A DNA stretch of 64,000 bases. Origin: Bacteroidota bacterium (GTDB taxonomy: Bacteria; Bacteroidota; Bacteroidia; Chitinophagales; Chitinophagaceae). Made by a program: the position numbers and the translations under genes. Where the stretch lies: positions 1-64,000 of the forward strand of contig JABDAZ010000010.1 in NCBI GenBank assembly GCA_013288945.1. Direction: 5' to 3'. Within the stretch, counting starts at the first letter, position 1, and each line of letters begins with the position of its first letter. A model generated the notes under the pieces. The model saw only the letters and a program-made list of their open reading frames with translations. It did not search any database and had not been told where the DNA came from. Positions 1 through 11,268 of this stretch are shown here, piece by piece.

Positions 1-1
1 T

Positions 2-598
2 CCCTTAGATATAAACAGTGAAAAAGAAATGATAAGGGATTTGTTTATTATCGGCTGTCATACCGGTCTGCGAATTTCAGATCTCAAGAGACTTTCAAAT
101 GATCATATTAAACAAACGGGGGATGAAAAATATGTCGAAATAGAAATGCAAAAAACACAAAAGCCTGTTACTATTCCGCTCAGTGATAAACTGGCATCAT
201 TGCTAAATAAATATAAAAATGCTAAAGGGAAGTTTTTTCCTGATATCTATGATCAGAAAGTGAATGATATAATTAAGCTGGTTGCAAAAGAGCATGAAAT
301 ATTCAGAAAGGAAGTTATTATAAATTCAACAGAAAATGGTATAAGGAAGGCAAAGCTCACTCCCAAATATCAGCTGATTTCCAACCATACTGCACGCAGA
401 TCTTTTGCAACGAACAGGGTGCTTGAAGGATATCCTTATTCTGCGGTCATGCTTGTAACAGGTCATAAAACAGAAAAGGCTTTTTTGCGGTATGTAAAAG
501 TTAACGGTTATGATGCGGTAAAAATTTTTAAACAACATACAGATAAAATATTGCCGCAAACAAACAAAGTAAAAATCAGTCAACCAGATTTATCATAA
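2..598 (+). CDS. Tyrosine recombinase/phage integrase, C-terminal part (5' end lies outside the window)
   Basis: Frame is open to the window edge (PLDINSEKEMIRDLF...). Motifs: TGLRISDL, HTARRSFATN, TGHKTEKAFLRYVK with catalytic R, H-x-x-R and Y. Confidence 0.9.
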   Translation, partial: PLDINSEKEMIRDLFIIGCHTGLRISDLKRLSNDHIKQTGDEKYVEIEMQKTQKPVTIPLSDKLASLLNKYKNAKGKFFPDIYDQKVNDIIKLVAKEHEIFRKEVIINSTENGIRKAKLTPKYQLISNHTARRSFATNRVLEGYPYSAVMLVTGHKTEKAFLRYVKVNGYDAVKIFKQHTDKILPQTNKVKISQPDLS

Positions 599-1007
599 AT
601 AACTGATTCATTTATTTCTTATTAAAATCAAAGTTTGCTTTGGAAGAGATCGAAATGTTCATTGAATTTCCTGTGTTTACAGAAGAGCCTTATACTACGA
701 TGAAAAGATAGTTACGCACGTTTTTACCGAGGCCTCTCTACTTTAAAGTTATAAGTCATCTTTTATCAATTTGCTGTTCCAAATATTTTTCACTTATTAT
801 ATTGCATTAATGGAACCAACGCAAATTGATGACCCTGAAAGTATAGTTGTGCTGGTAATAGCCACGATGCTTATCATTATATCCATTGTGTGGATCGTCT
901 TCATGAAATACGAGGCATTCAAAATTAAAAAGAAGAAATAAAAAGGTCGCTGTAAAAACAGCAACTGATCGTTTTACAGTAATCGTCAAAAGCCTGCATA
1001 ATATTCT

Positions 1008-1790
1008 TTAGTTTGCCTTGTTTGAAGTTAAAATATTTTCTCTCTTTTTTATGGCAGTAAATGCTGAATCGTAATCGGGTCTCATTGTGCCCATCAACCT
1101 GTCCCATAGGGTAAAATACAGGCCGTAGTTACCTTTAAAATACTGGTGATGCTGGTTATGGCTTATAGAAGTGTTAACCCATTTGCCCAGCCAGTGCCGG
1201 TTAAAATTTGCGGGATATAACTCAAAGCCAAGATGCCCGTAAACATTATACAGCAAACTGAAAATAAAAAAAGTTGTAAGAAGTATTGGATGAATGGGAA
1301 TGGTAAAAAGAAAAATAACAAATATCAGAGATTCAAGTATTGCTTCCAGCGGATGAAATGCATAAGCAGCAAGTGGAGAAGGGTTGATGGATTTATGGTG
1401 CACCAGGTGAAATCTTTTAAACAGCAATGGTGAATGCATCATGCGGTGTATCCAGTAAAAATAGGTGTCGTGCATGAGTAACATAAGCGGGAAAGCAAGT
1501 ATTAAATACAGTCTGCCATAGTCATGAGTATTGGTATAAAAAGTCGTATGCTTTCTTATACTGTCAATGGATAACAATAAAACCGGCGGGAAAGAAAAGA
1601 TGATGATTGAAAGCGTTGAAAAAATGATTTCTCTTTTATAGTCTTTTACCTGTGGAAATTTCAACTGGATTTTTTTATAGGAAATTCTTTTTCGCAGCAG
1701 CACATAAAAAATAAAAAATACAGGAACTGCTATAAAAAAATATTTATCAGCTACATGCCACAACTGCCAGATAAATTTATTCAAAGTCAT
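1008..1790 (-). CDS. Sterol desaturase / fatty acid hydroxylase family membrane protein
   Basis: His clusters HDTYFYWIHRMMH, HLVHHKS, HNQHHQ with TM segments. Confidence 0.88.
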   Translation of the reverse strand: MTLNKFIWQLWHVADKYFFIAVPVFFIFYVLLRKRISYKKIQLKFPQVKDYKREIIFSTLSIIIFSFPPVLLLSIDSIRKHTTFYTNTHDYGRLYLILAFPLMLLMHDTYFYWIHRMMHSPLLFKRFHLVHHKSINPSPLAAYAFHPLEAILESLIFVIFLFTIPIHPILLTTFFIFSLLYNVYGHLGFELYPANFNRHWLGKWVNTSISHNQHHQYFKGNYGLYFTLWDRLMGTMRPDYDSAFTAIKKRENILTSNKAN

Positions 1791-2203
1791 AAACCGTATT
1801 TACGTTTGTAAATTAGTTTGATTTTTTTATTATAGCATCAATCATTCTGCAAATTCGGCTTTCACATAGGCTATGCTTTCAAGGAGTTCGGCATAAATAC
1901 AAATCCTCACGCATAGCCATCATTTATTCCGTGCCCTCCTTGCGCAAATCCGGATTATGCCGGGTTATGTTCCATAATTAATATTTGAACAATTTAAAAT
2001 GATGGTTATGGTTTTCTAATTCGCAAATGAAGGGCTGTATGTCCCTTTTTTATACCATTCAAAAATGAAAAATTTCAATTAATTATGCATAACAATGAGT
2101 GAAAATTTTCAAATTAATATCAATATTGCAGATAACCGATCGCAGGATAAAAAATCAAGGTTAGGAAAAAAGAAATCATTTTATTTTCACATGCTGTACT
2201 ATT

Positions 2204-2845
2204 TTATTTTCTCTGAAGCAATGAATCCATTTGCATGCGATACAAATCTTCCTCAGCTTTCCATTTCACATTGTATATGTCCTTGTTCAAGCTTAGATCT
2301 TTAATTAGCGACCTGATACCTTTTAACTGCGCATTATATTTTACAGTATTATTTTTCTTTGGAAAAAATGGACTGTCATATAAGGTACACCAGTCAAGGC
2401 TTTTTTGAAGTATGGCAATGTAATTATTAATATTGGCCCGCAGGTATCTGTCCATATATTCGCCAATCATCGAATGCAGGGATGCGAACAGGGCGCCATC
2501 ATCACTCGCTGAATATTTAGGGTTTGCGGCCTTGTAATAACCAAACCGTATACGTCCTGTATAATATAAAAACGCAGCTTCATTCAAATGATCGCTGCCA
2601 AGCATTTCAGCAACCGTTGTTAAAAACATAACGGGGTGCATCTTATCAATCGAATCCGCCACCTTGTATATAGAACTATCCAACGATCCGTTGCGGCCAG
2701 TACTATCAAGACTTCTTGCAGATTGCACCATTTTATTTGTTCTTGAAATCTGTTCCCCTACCTGTTTGTAAAATGAACTGTCAATCTGGGCGTTTGCGGC
2801 ACAAATTTTTGCAAATAAAAGAAAAAGAAATAGTTTTTGCTTCAC
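2204..2845 (-). CDS. Hypothetical secreted protein
   Basis: Signal-peptide-like N-terminus MKQKLFLFLLFAKICAANAQ; no recognised domain. Confidence 0.55.
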   Translation of the reverse strand: MKQKLFLFLLFAKICAANAQIDSSFYKQVGEQISRTNKMVQSARSLDSTGRNGSLDSSIYKVADSIDKMHPVMFLTTVAEMLGSDHLNEAAFLYYTGRIRFGYYKAANPKYSASDDGALFASLHSMIGEYMDRYLRANINNYIAILQKSLDWCTLYDSPFFPKKNNTVKYNAQLKGIRSLIKDLSLNKDIYNVKWKAEEDLYRMQMDSLLQRK

Positions 2846-3236
2846 CGTTGTGATTATATGATTCTAAAATAATTCATTTCTTATGTCAATGCTTTTTTTC
2901 AGAAATTATCCAGGAAATAATAGCAGAAGTTATCAACCAATCTGTGCTGGCAATATTATACTGGAATAAAAAAATCTATTCCTGGTTATCTTATAAGTAT
3001 GACTGTTCCTTTTTCCATTTCTGTTTTTTTATCCAATAAGTTGTAATATGAAATCATCCAGACAAAGGCACCCGGAGGTTGTTCATATAACGCAAATATT
3101 AATTGAAACTGAATCATTGATTACATATTCAAAGCAAAGTTAGCTTGCGGGTTGAAATCCAAATCTACATTGGTGATGATATTGGTAAGACAAGTAAGGT
3201 GAGCGGTTAACGGGGATATCATTTACTCTTTAATAT

Positions 3237-5269
3237 CTATTTTCCCACTGGTAACTGTATCATAAATGTTGTTCCTTCACCATCTTTGGTTTGCACTTTT
3301 ATCTCACCACCGTGAGCTTTCATAATATCGTAGCTTACACTCAACCCCAAACCCGTTCCCTGCCCCGTTGGTTTGGTGGTGAAAAATGGTTGAAAGATTT
3401 TATCAACAGCCTTCAGCGGTATACCATTGCCATTATCGCTGATGCTTATTTCTACTTTATCATTTATCTTTTTTGTGGCTACCGTTATTGCAGGTTCATA
3501 ATCTGCATGGTGCTGTTTTGCTTTTTCATTGACTGCATAAAAAGCATTATTATAAATATTCAGCAATACCCTTGTTATATCCCCGGCAACAATATAAATA
3601 CCACCTGCTGATTCATCATAATTTGTGTTTAATGCTGCACTGAATGATTTATCTTTTGCAATCAGGCCATGGTATGCAAGCCTGAGATATTCATCTGCTA
3701 ATTTATTGATGTCAGTTAAATCTTTACGGCCGCCGGACACCCTGGTGTGCTGGAGCATTCCTTTTACAATGCTGTCAGCCCGTTTGCCGTGATGGTTAAT
3801 TTTCTGCGAATTTTCTATAACATCGTTTGCAATTGCTATTATTTCCTCTGTATTGCCGTTGTCAGCTTCCTGTTTTAATTCTTCAAGCAGCTCTTTATTT
3901 AGTTCCGAAAAATTGTTGACAAAATTAAAGGGTTTTGAATCTCGTGGGCAATGCCGGCGGTGAGCTCCCCCAGAGAGGCCATTTTTTCTGACTGGATAAG
4001 TTGCGATTGGGTAGATTTCAGATTGGCAAGTGTTTCCTGTAACAGGTTATTTGCTTTTTGTTTTTGGACGTTGTTCCGGTAAAATACCATCGCCAATAAC
4101 ACAAGCAAAACAACACCTGTAAATAAAGCTATTACGGTAATCCTCGTTTTATCATCTTTATTTTGCCGGGCCTTCTGCTCCAGCCGATCATGCTCTTCAA
4201 AATCAATATTTTGAAATTGTGTGAGTTTTTGGTTATGATCATTATTCAGGCTGTCGCCTATTCTTTTTGAAATACTTAAATAAACCAGGGCGCTGTCCGC
4301 TTTTCCCAATATTTTATAAGCATCTGAAATTACGCTGGCAGATGAACTGATAATGTAAGCGATTTTCAAAGAAGATGCAAGACTGAATGCTGTTTTGGAG
4401 TACAGCAAAACAGAATCAATTGGGCCTGCGGTTTTAAACAGATCTGCATATGCTAAATTTACATAACTCAAAACAGTCAGGTTATTTTGTTCCCTGTTAA
4501 CCGCTATTGAACTGCGGTAATAATATTTTGCGGAATCAATTTGATGTTGTTGTAAATGGATATTCCCAATGACCATCAGGATGTACCCCAGATATGTTTT
4601 ATTTCCAGTTTCATAAATGTACTTCAGTGCCCTGAAAGAATAGAAGAAGGCAGAATCCAGGTTACCCAGTTCGAAATATCCTTCACCAATATTCATATTG
4701 CTGTTTACCAGGTTTTCATCTGCGCCAATTTCCGCGGAAATTCGGATTTCTTCTTTAAAATAGTTATTTGATTTTTCAATATCACTTCCTGCATATATAA
4801 TACCCTTTAAATGTGCAACGCCCGCCAAAACATTTAACCGGTATTTGTGCGGCTCGCCTGCAAACTTTTCTCCAGGCCTGATATACAGATTTTTTTCATT
4901 CTTTTCATTTTGTCCAAGGGACAATGCCTCATTTGTAAACCTTAGAGCAAGAGGAAGGTTTCCCTGGTGGTTTACGAAGTAAGATTTATTTAATAAAAAA
5001 TTTGCCTTCCAGAGTGGCTGCTTCAGTTTGTCCGATATTTGCAAGGCCTTATTTGTAAAAAATAAAGCACTGTCCCAGTTACTTTCTGAATAATAATTCA
5101 TCAGGCTGTCAAGAACAGTTATTTTTACAGTGTCATTTGCTGCAGCTTTGAATGCCGCTGTCAGTTTATTTAATTTCCCGTGCTGAATTTGTGTACTTGC
5201 AAAAAAAGGGAATAGAAGGAACAATAATATTTTTAATAATAATTTCATTCGTTCAATAATGCAACTCAA
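3237..5269 (-). pseudogene. TPR-containing sensor histidine kinase, frameshifted between the H-box and the ATPase domain
   Basis: ORF 3899-5269 ends ...[15 protein letters not shown] then goes out of frame; another frame continues [29 protein letters not shown]... into ORF 3237-3758, which has the HATPase motifs DNGNGIP and GTGLGLSVSYDIMKAHGG. Confidence 0.8.
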
Positions 5270-5334
5270 GATAACTGTTTTGCATCATCATAAATAAATT
5301 TGCGAACTTAAATATTACGTGTTTAATAACATGT

Positions 5335-5970
5335 ATGCCTTACATCAGGCACTTCTATATGAGATGGAAACTCATCCTGCTGATCTGTTTTTTTGTGCAT
5401 TTTACTGTTGCACAGCAAATGAAAATGGAGACACACCATCAGATCAATTCTGCATCAAAAAATATTTTTTTGCTGATGATGGATTCGATGATGATAAAAA
5501 TGGACGCTGTTCCCGTTACATCCAGGCCTGATATTGATTTTATGTCACAGATGATACCGCACCATCAGGGAGCCATCGGAATGGCAAAATATGAAACAGG
5601 CCATGGTAAAAACAATCATATGATGCAATTGGCAAAAAGTATAATTGCGGAACAAAACAGTGAAATACAACTGATGAAAATATTAATAAACCGGTTGAAT
5701 GACAGTACACAAAAAATTAATAAGTCTTTTTCCGATGAAATGGCCGATAGTATGAAGGTGATGATGAAAAACATGCCATCCGACACCGGGCTGAATGATA
5801 TTGACAAAGCTTTTGCAATGGTCATGATCCCGCATCACCAGGCAGCCATCCATATGGCTGCTGTTTTAATAAAATATTCTGTCAACAATAAAGTCGCAAC
5901 ATTCGCGAAACAATTGATTTCAGAAGAACAAATAGAAATAGAACAAATGTCTGCTTTCATTAATGAGTAA
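5335..5970 (+). CDS. DUF305 family protein
   Basis: Two copies of the DUF305 signature: MIPHHQGAIGMAKYE and MIPHHQAAIHMA. Confidence 0.88.
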   Translation: MPYIRHFYMRWKLILLICFFVHFTVAQQMKMETHHQINSASKNIFLLMMDSMMIKMDAVPVTSRPDIDFMSQMIPHHQGAIGMAKYETGHGKNNHMMQLAKSIIAEQNSEIQLMKILINRLNDSTQKINKSFSDEMADSMKVMMKNMPSDTGLNDIDKAFAMVMIPHHQAAIHMAAVLIKYSVNNKVATFAKQLISEEQIEIEQMSAFINE

Positions 5971-5972
5971 TT

Positions 5973-7811
5973 ATGGATAAAATAAAAATACTGTTATTAA
6001 CGGCCATTACTTTTTCTTCCTTGCATGGGTTTGCACAAAGTCCATACAAAAATGACCGGGTTTATACAGGTAACCAGGTTTCCAATACGGTATCCGTGAT
6101 TGACCCTTCCCAAAATAAATTATTGGGGGAGATAAAGCTGGGCAACCCGTATCCGAATGTACTGACCCCGCTGTATAAAGGGCAAACACTCGTACACGGG
6201 TTACGCTACTGCCCGAAAAAAAAATTATTGGCCGTAGTTTCTATTGGTTCAAATTCGGTTACTTTTATTTCTACAGAAAATAATAAAATAATCAGGATAG
6301 TATATGTTGGGCGTTCACCGCACGAACCCACTTTTACTCCCGATAGCAAACAGGTTTGGGTATCGGTACGGGGGGAGGGATATATCAGTGTGATTGATGT
6401 TGATAAAATGGAAGAAATAAAAAAGATACCAGTGGCCGACGGTCCGGGCATGGTTGCGTTTTCTCCTGATGGCGAATTCGCTTATGTATGTTCAAGCTTT
6501 ACGCCAGAACTTGATATCATTAGAACGAAAGACTACACACTAATTAAGCGGATAGATATTGCAAGCCCTTTTTCTCCCAATATTTTTACAAGCCCTGATG
6601 GGAATTGGGTGGCGCTGACCCTTAAAGACATCGGTGCAGTAGTGGTAATAAATGCCATTACACTGGAGGTGGTAAAGCAAATTAATACAGGTGGTATAAC
6701 TAACCATGTTACTTTTAGCAACCTAGGCAAACTGCAAAGGATGTTTGTGACAGTTGGTGCAGAAAACAAAGTGCGGGTATTTGATGTAACTAAAGATTTT
6801 ATCCAAACAGACACCGTTGATGTCGGTGCATTGCCTCATGGCCTTTGGCCATCTGACGACGGGAAATTAATGTACATAGGATTGGAATACGGCGATGAAG
6901 TGCAGGCAATTGATTTGGTAACGTTAAAAGTTACAGGCACAATAAAAATCGGCCAAAGCCCGCAGGCATTGGTCTATGCGGGCAATGCCGTTTATGATTA
7001 TACAAAAAGCCTGGAAAATTTAAAGCCTTTACAAGATACTACCGCTACCCAAATAATCACCCTCAACAGTTTGAATGGAAGTGCTTCCCATGGACGCCTT
7101 GCTGTCCGGCCCGTTGGTGTGACTGATTTGATAGAACAGATTTTTACTGGTTTGATACCCGGAAACAGCTATACGCTTGCATTTTCAAAATCAATGAATG
7201 TTCCTTTTGCAAATGACTACGAAGTGAATCATTTTGTGGCCGATGTCCACGGAAAATTTGGCGGCCAGTCTGCAGGCCTGGTAAAAAGTGCCGTGGATCC
7301 AACGGCGCAGGATTATAAACACATCATTCTGATTGATAACAATACAAAGGAAACAGTGTTGCTGGATAACCTTAATTCAGTAACTTCAATGAGGCCTGAG
7401 ACTGACCATTTAAACAACAGGAACATGAACCCCAAAGGTGTATTATCAGTGCAAAGCAGGTATCCGGTCAGAGAGACCGCTGACCGTCTGGAGAAGATCC
7501 TGCATTCAGCCGGAGCTACTGTTTATGCCCGGATAGATCAACAGGCAGAATTAGAAAAAGCAGGACTGGATATCAGGCCCATGGAATTTTTGTTATTCGG
7601 TAACCCAGCAGCCGGGGGACCTGTTATTATGCAAGATCCGTTGGTGGCACTTGACCTTCCCCTGAAACTGCTGGTATTCGAAAACGAACAAAATGAAACC
7701 TGGATAATTTCAAACGAAGCATCCTATATCGGTGAAAGATTCGGTCTGGCAGCCAGTACATATGCGCCTTTTATACTTGATAAGATAATTCAAAAGGCAA
7801 TTTCAAACTAG
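5973..7811 (+). CDS. YVTN beta-propeller protein with a C-terminal DUF302-like domain
   Basis: Propeller repeats (VYTGNQVSNTVSVIDPSQNKLLGEIKLG, PHEPTFTPDSKQVWVSVRGEGYISVIDVD). The C-terminus resembles DUF302 (PVRETADRLEKILHSAGATVYARIDQQAEL...FGNPAAGGPVIMQDPLVALDLPLKLLVFE). Confidence 0.85.
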   Translation: MDKIKILLLTAITFSSLHGFAQSPYKNDRVYTGNQVSNTVSVIDPSQNKLLGEIKLGNPYPNVLTPLYKGQTLVHGLRYCPKKKLLAVVSIGSNSVTFISTENNKIIRIVYVGRSPHEPTFTPDSKQVWVSVRGEGYISVIDVDKMEEIKKIPVADGPGMVAFSPDGEFAYVCSSFTPELDIIRTKDYTLIKRIDIASPFSPNIFTSPDGNWVALTLKDIGAVVVINAITLEVVKQINTGGITNHVTFSNLGKLQRMFVTVGAENKVRVFDVTKDFIQTDTVDVGALPHGLWPSDDGKLMYIGLEYGDEVQAIDLVTLKVTGTIKIGQSPQALVYAGNAVYDYTKSLENLKPLQDTTATQIITLNSLNGSASHGRLAVRPVGVTDLIEQIFTGLIPGNSYTLAFSKSMNVPFANDYEVNHFVADVHGKFGGQSAGLVKSAVDPTAQDYKHIILIDNNTKETVLLDNLNSVTSMRPETDHLNNRNMNPKGVLSVQSRYPVRETADRLEKILHSAGATVYARIDQQAELEKAGLDIRPMEFLLFGNPAAGGPVIMQDPLVALDLPLKLLVFENEQNETWIISNEASYIGERFGLAASTYAPFILDKIIQKAISN

Positions 7812-7842
7812 CCGGTCAATAAATTTTCAAAAAATATTATAT

Positions 7843-8865
7843 ATGACTGATACAACCCATGAACCGTCTTTCCTGGAATTTTTACCGGTAAGTTTTTTTG
7901 GTGCAATCATGGGGCTTACAGGACTTGCATTCTCATGGGGCTGGGCAGAAAAATTGTGGAGTTTCCCGCCTGTAATAAAAAATATTGTCGGGGGAATTGC
8001 CATTGTATCATTTGTTTGTTTGACGATTGCATATGTTATAAAATGGATTAAATTTCCTGAACTGGTTAAAAAGGAAATCCAGCATCCCGTATCTGTGAGT
8101 TTTTTTGCAACTTTTATAATTTCCTTACTATTGATACCGGGTATACTTTTGCCTTATAATGTAAACGCGGCAGTTATTATATGGTCTGCGGGAGCCGTCA
8201 TGATGTTTATATTTTCCTGGTTCGTATTGCGTAAATGGCTGGATCATCAGCAGGAACCTGGCAGTGCTGTGCCGGCGTGGATTATTCCTATTGTAGGCAC
8301 ATTGGATGTACCCATCGTTGGATATCGGTTACCCATTCCGGGCATCCATGAAATTTGCCTTGTCTTTTTTGGAATAGGGCTGGTGTTTAGCATTATTTTA
8401 ATGACGGTTATAATTTCAAGATTATTTTTTCAACCCCAGCTGCCTGAAGCACTGCAACCTACTTTATTAATTCTTATTGGGCCCTTTGCACTGGCATTTT
8501 CGGGATACGAATCGCTTACAGGGTTCCAGGATATTATTGCATCGGTATTTTTTTATTTTGATTTTTTCCTGCTATTAATTTTAGGAAGTAAAATTTTTTT
8601 ATTAGCTGTCTGTTGCCCTTTTCGTGTAACCTGGTGGGCAGTTAGTTTTCCACTGGTAGCATTTACAATTGCGGCATTCAGATATGCGTCTTATAAGCAT
8701 GCTGTCATTTTTCAGGTTGTACCGGGCGTTATGCTGGCAACATCAACAGCCGTTATTTTGTATCTTTTAATTCAAACAATTTATAAAATAGTAACAGGCA
8801 CTTTTATACTTAAAGCACCGGGAGCAGAAAAGGAAACGCAACTTGTTTCCGGCCAGCGTAATTAA
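7843..8865 (+). CDS. SLAC1/TehA-type anion channel / tellurite-resistance family membrane protein
   Basis: About 10 TM segments; N-terminus FLPVSFFGAIMGLTGLAFSWG typical of TehA/SLAC1. Confidence 0.82.
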   Translation: MTDTTHEPSFLEFLPVSFFGAIMGLTGLAFSWGWAEKLWSFPPVIKNIVGGIAIVSFVCLTIAYVIKWIKFPELVKKEIQHPVSVSFFATFIISLLLIPGILLPYNVNAAVIIWSAGAVMMFIFSWFVLRKWLDHQQEPGSAVPAWIIPIVGTLDVPIVGYRLPIPGIHEICLVFFGIGLVFSIILMTVIISRLFFQPQLPEALQPTLLILIGPFALAFSGYESLTGFQDIIASVFFYFDFFLLLILGSKIFLLAVCCPFRVTWWAVSFPLVAFTIAAFRYASYKHAVIFQVVPGVMLATSTAVILYLLIQTIYKIVTGTFILKAPGAEKETQLVSGQRN

Positions 8866-8917
8866 GTTAAATACAAAGTGCTTTAAGATTTAAAAAGTAT
8901 TAATAACCATTTATATT

Positions 8918-9904
8918 ATGGTCAAAAAAATGTTTTTTACAAGTTCATTGATGATAAGATTTGTACTCACAAATTTTTTATTAACAGCCCAAACTAATAA
9001 TGCCAGCAATTTAAAAAATGATACCATGAAAAATTACGCAATTCATTACAAAACTATTGTTGCCGGCGATATAAATATATTTTATCGTGAGGCCGGATCA
9101 AAAGACGCACCTGTAATTTTATTAATGCATGGTTATCCGACTTCATCAATTATGTTCAGGAATTTAATTCCTTTATTAAGTAAAAAGTATCATGTTATCG
9201 CACCTGATTTACCGGGATTCGGTTTTTCAGATGCACCAGCGCGCGCAAAATATGCTTATACATTTGACAATCTTGCCAAAACAATGCAGGCTTTTATTGA
9301 TAACATGCACCTGAAACATTTTGCCATATACATTTTTGATTATGGTGCGCCTGTTGGCTTAAGACTGGCTTTGGCTAATCCTGAAAAAATTACAGGCATT
9401 ATCTCACAAAATGGAAATGCATATGAACAGGGATTGCTGGATTGGAGCAATGGCCTTGTAAAAGCTTATTGGGATAATGATACAAAAGAAAACAGGGATG
9501 CACTTAGAAAATATTTTACACTGGATGGAATAAATTTTCAATACAGGCAGGGAGTGGCGGATCAATCATTGGTAGCGCCGGAAGGAATTTATATTGATGA
9601 TCACCAGATGCAACGGCCGGATAATGTAGAAATACAATTGGATTTGCTGCGCGATTACCGGACAAATGTCAAATTATACTCGAAATTTCAGGCTTACTTC
9701 CGTAAATATCAACCCGGATTATTAGCAGTTTGGGGAAGCAAAGATCCTTATTTTTCATCGGCCGGCGCTGAAGGATTCAAGAAAGATATTCCAAATGCAA
9801 TTGTAAAATTTTATGATACCGGGCATTTTGCATTAGAAACTCATTGTGAAGAAATCGGGCAGGATATTCTGATGTTTATGGACGCGTTAGGGTTGAATAA
9901 TTAG
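8918..9904 (+). CDS. Alpha/beta hydrolase (haloalkane dehalogenase/epoxide hydrolase-like)
   Basis: LLMHGYPTSS oxyanion motif, APDLPGFGFS, IFDYGAPVGLRLA nucleophile region, DTGHFALETH. Confidence 0.88.
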   Translation: MVKKMFFTSSLMIRFVLTNFLLTAQTNNASNLKNDTMKNYAIHYKTIVAGDINIFYREAGSKDAPVILLMHGYPTSSIMFRNLIPLLSKKYHVIAPDLPGFGFSDAPARAKYAYTFDNLAKTMQAFIDNMHLKHFAIYIFDYGAPVGLRLALANPEKITGIISQNGNAYEQGLLDWSNGLVKAYWDNDTKENRDALRKYFTLDGINFQYRQGVADQSLVAPEGIYIDDHQMQRPDNVEIQLDLLRDYRTNVKLYSKFQAYFRKYQPGLLAVWGSKDPYFSSAGAEGFKKDIPNAIVKFYDTGHFALETHCEEIGQDILMFMDALGLNN

Positions 9905-10008
9905 GATGGCAACTGACGGATAATAAATTTATGATAGGCGCCTGATTATTTTGCAGCTGTTGTTATGCTAGTTAACAAAGGGAAACCGAAAAAAAGAGCC
10001 TTGAAGGG

Positions 10009-10353
10009 TCATTTGTTTCTGATTTTTTTTCCATGCTGTTTTCCCCAAACTGCCATTCCTGATAAAACATTTCCAATTGTATCACAGTATTTTGTCAGAC
10101 AATATTCAATTGTCTTTGGAGAAAAATCATCCACTTTTCTTTCTATCAACCTGTTTTCTTCAAGATGTTTCAATTCCTTGGACAATACGTGGCTGGTTAT
10201 GTTGGGTATTGCCGCTTTAAGGTCTTTAAATCTTTTGTTGCCGTAATAAATTGCAATTATAATCGGCAGTTTCCATTTACCGCCAATTACAAATAAAGTA
10301 TCCTGTACGTACCCGATTTTAGCAAGCATTTGTTTTTCAATTTTTTCACTCAT
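10009..10353 (-). CDS. HxlR family winged-helix transcriptional regulator
   Basis: FVIGGKWKLPIIIAIYYGNKRFKDLKAAIPNITSHVLSKELKHLEENRLIERK. Confidence 0.92.
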   Translation of the reverse strand: MSEKIEKQMLAKIGYVQDTLFVIGGKWKLPIIIAIYYGNKRFKDLKAAIPNITSHVLSKELKHLEENRLIERKVDDFSPKTIEYCLTKYCDTIGNVLSGMAVWGKQHGKKIRNK

Positions 10354-10355
10354 TT

Positions 10356-10391
10356 TAGTATCCTTTTGTATACGGTATCAAAAGTATACTA
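10356..10391. promoter_or_regulatory. Probable HxlR operator palindrome
   Basis: TAGTATCCTTTTG-(10 nt)-CAAAAGTATACTA: 13-bp arms with one mismatch, just upstream of the HxlR start in the divergent intergenic region. Confidence 0.6.
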
Positions 10392-10430
10392 ATTATAAAA
10401 TAATTTTAGGGAACATAAAATTATTATAAC

Positions 10431-10976
10431 GTGAAAAATATTTTATTGAATGTATTCTTTATAGTTATTCTATTGTTTGGTTCCAACCTGCCAATTTCTG
10501 CCCAGCAACCAGTTAGCAGTGATTCTTCTTTTAAACAGGGGATAAAGTACAAGCAAGATATACAGCAACTTATTAACGCTTACGGACATGATGCAGACAG
10601 ACGACTGGCACAGGAACAGGCAAATCTGTTTACAGAAGATGGTGCAATAGAAAATTATCGCATTGACCGGAGCGGCAATAAACCAGATACTATTCTTAAA
10701 GGAAGAAGTTCTTTGCTGAATGGTTTTGGAATATTGAAAAAGTACGATATTACCATGCATTTCATTGGGCAAACAACGATAGAAGTTAACGGCGATTCGG
10801 CTACGGGAGAAGTATATTGCCTGGCTCATCATTTCTGGAAAGAAAACGGAAAGCGTATGTTAATGGTAATAGGCATAAGATATTATGACACTTATGTACG
10901 TCAGAATAATAAATGGTTATTTGCAAAGCGTAAATTAATTTATGACTGGATTGACAAACGGCCATCTTCTGAATAA
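10431..10976 (+). CDS. SnoaL/NTF2-like domain protein, secreted
   Basis: Signal peptide; IQQLINAYGHDADRRLAQEQANLFTEDGAIENY and TMHFIGQTTIEVNGDSATGEVYCLAHH. Confidence 0.8.
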   Translation: MKNILLNVFFIVILLFGSNLPISAQQPVSSDSSFKQGIKYKQDIQQLINAYGHDADRRLAQEQANLFTEDGAIENYRIDRSGNKPDTILKGRSSLLNGFGILKKYDITMHFIGQTTIEVNGDSATGEVYCLAHHFWKENGKRMLMVIGIRYYDTYVRQNNKWLFAKRKLIYDWIDKRPSSE

Positions 10977-11268
10977 ATAAATTGTTTAAATATTCCTCCT
11001 CATAAAAGCAGAAGATATATCAGGCATATCTTTTCATGTTCCCTGCTTTGAAATCAAAAAATTATAATAAAATGAATAATCCAAAGGATATGGTTTATAA
11101 CCGGGCCATCGGGAGGATTTCGATTGGCAATGATAAAAATGTTATTGACAAAGGGTAATAAAGTAGCGGCAACATCACATGTGGCAGGCAATATGATAAA
11201 AAATGAAGGTTATTTTATAATAAGTTTTAAAATTCATAATTTTATGAGGTGGTAATAATCTGATTAAA

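Noticed and set aside
9965-10246. 93-aa plus-strand ORF
   Set aside because: Antisense to the clear HxlR gene (10009-10353); composition matches a reverse-strand shadow ORF.
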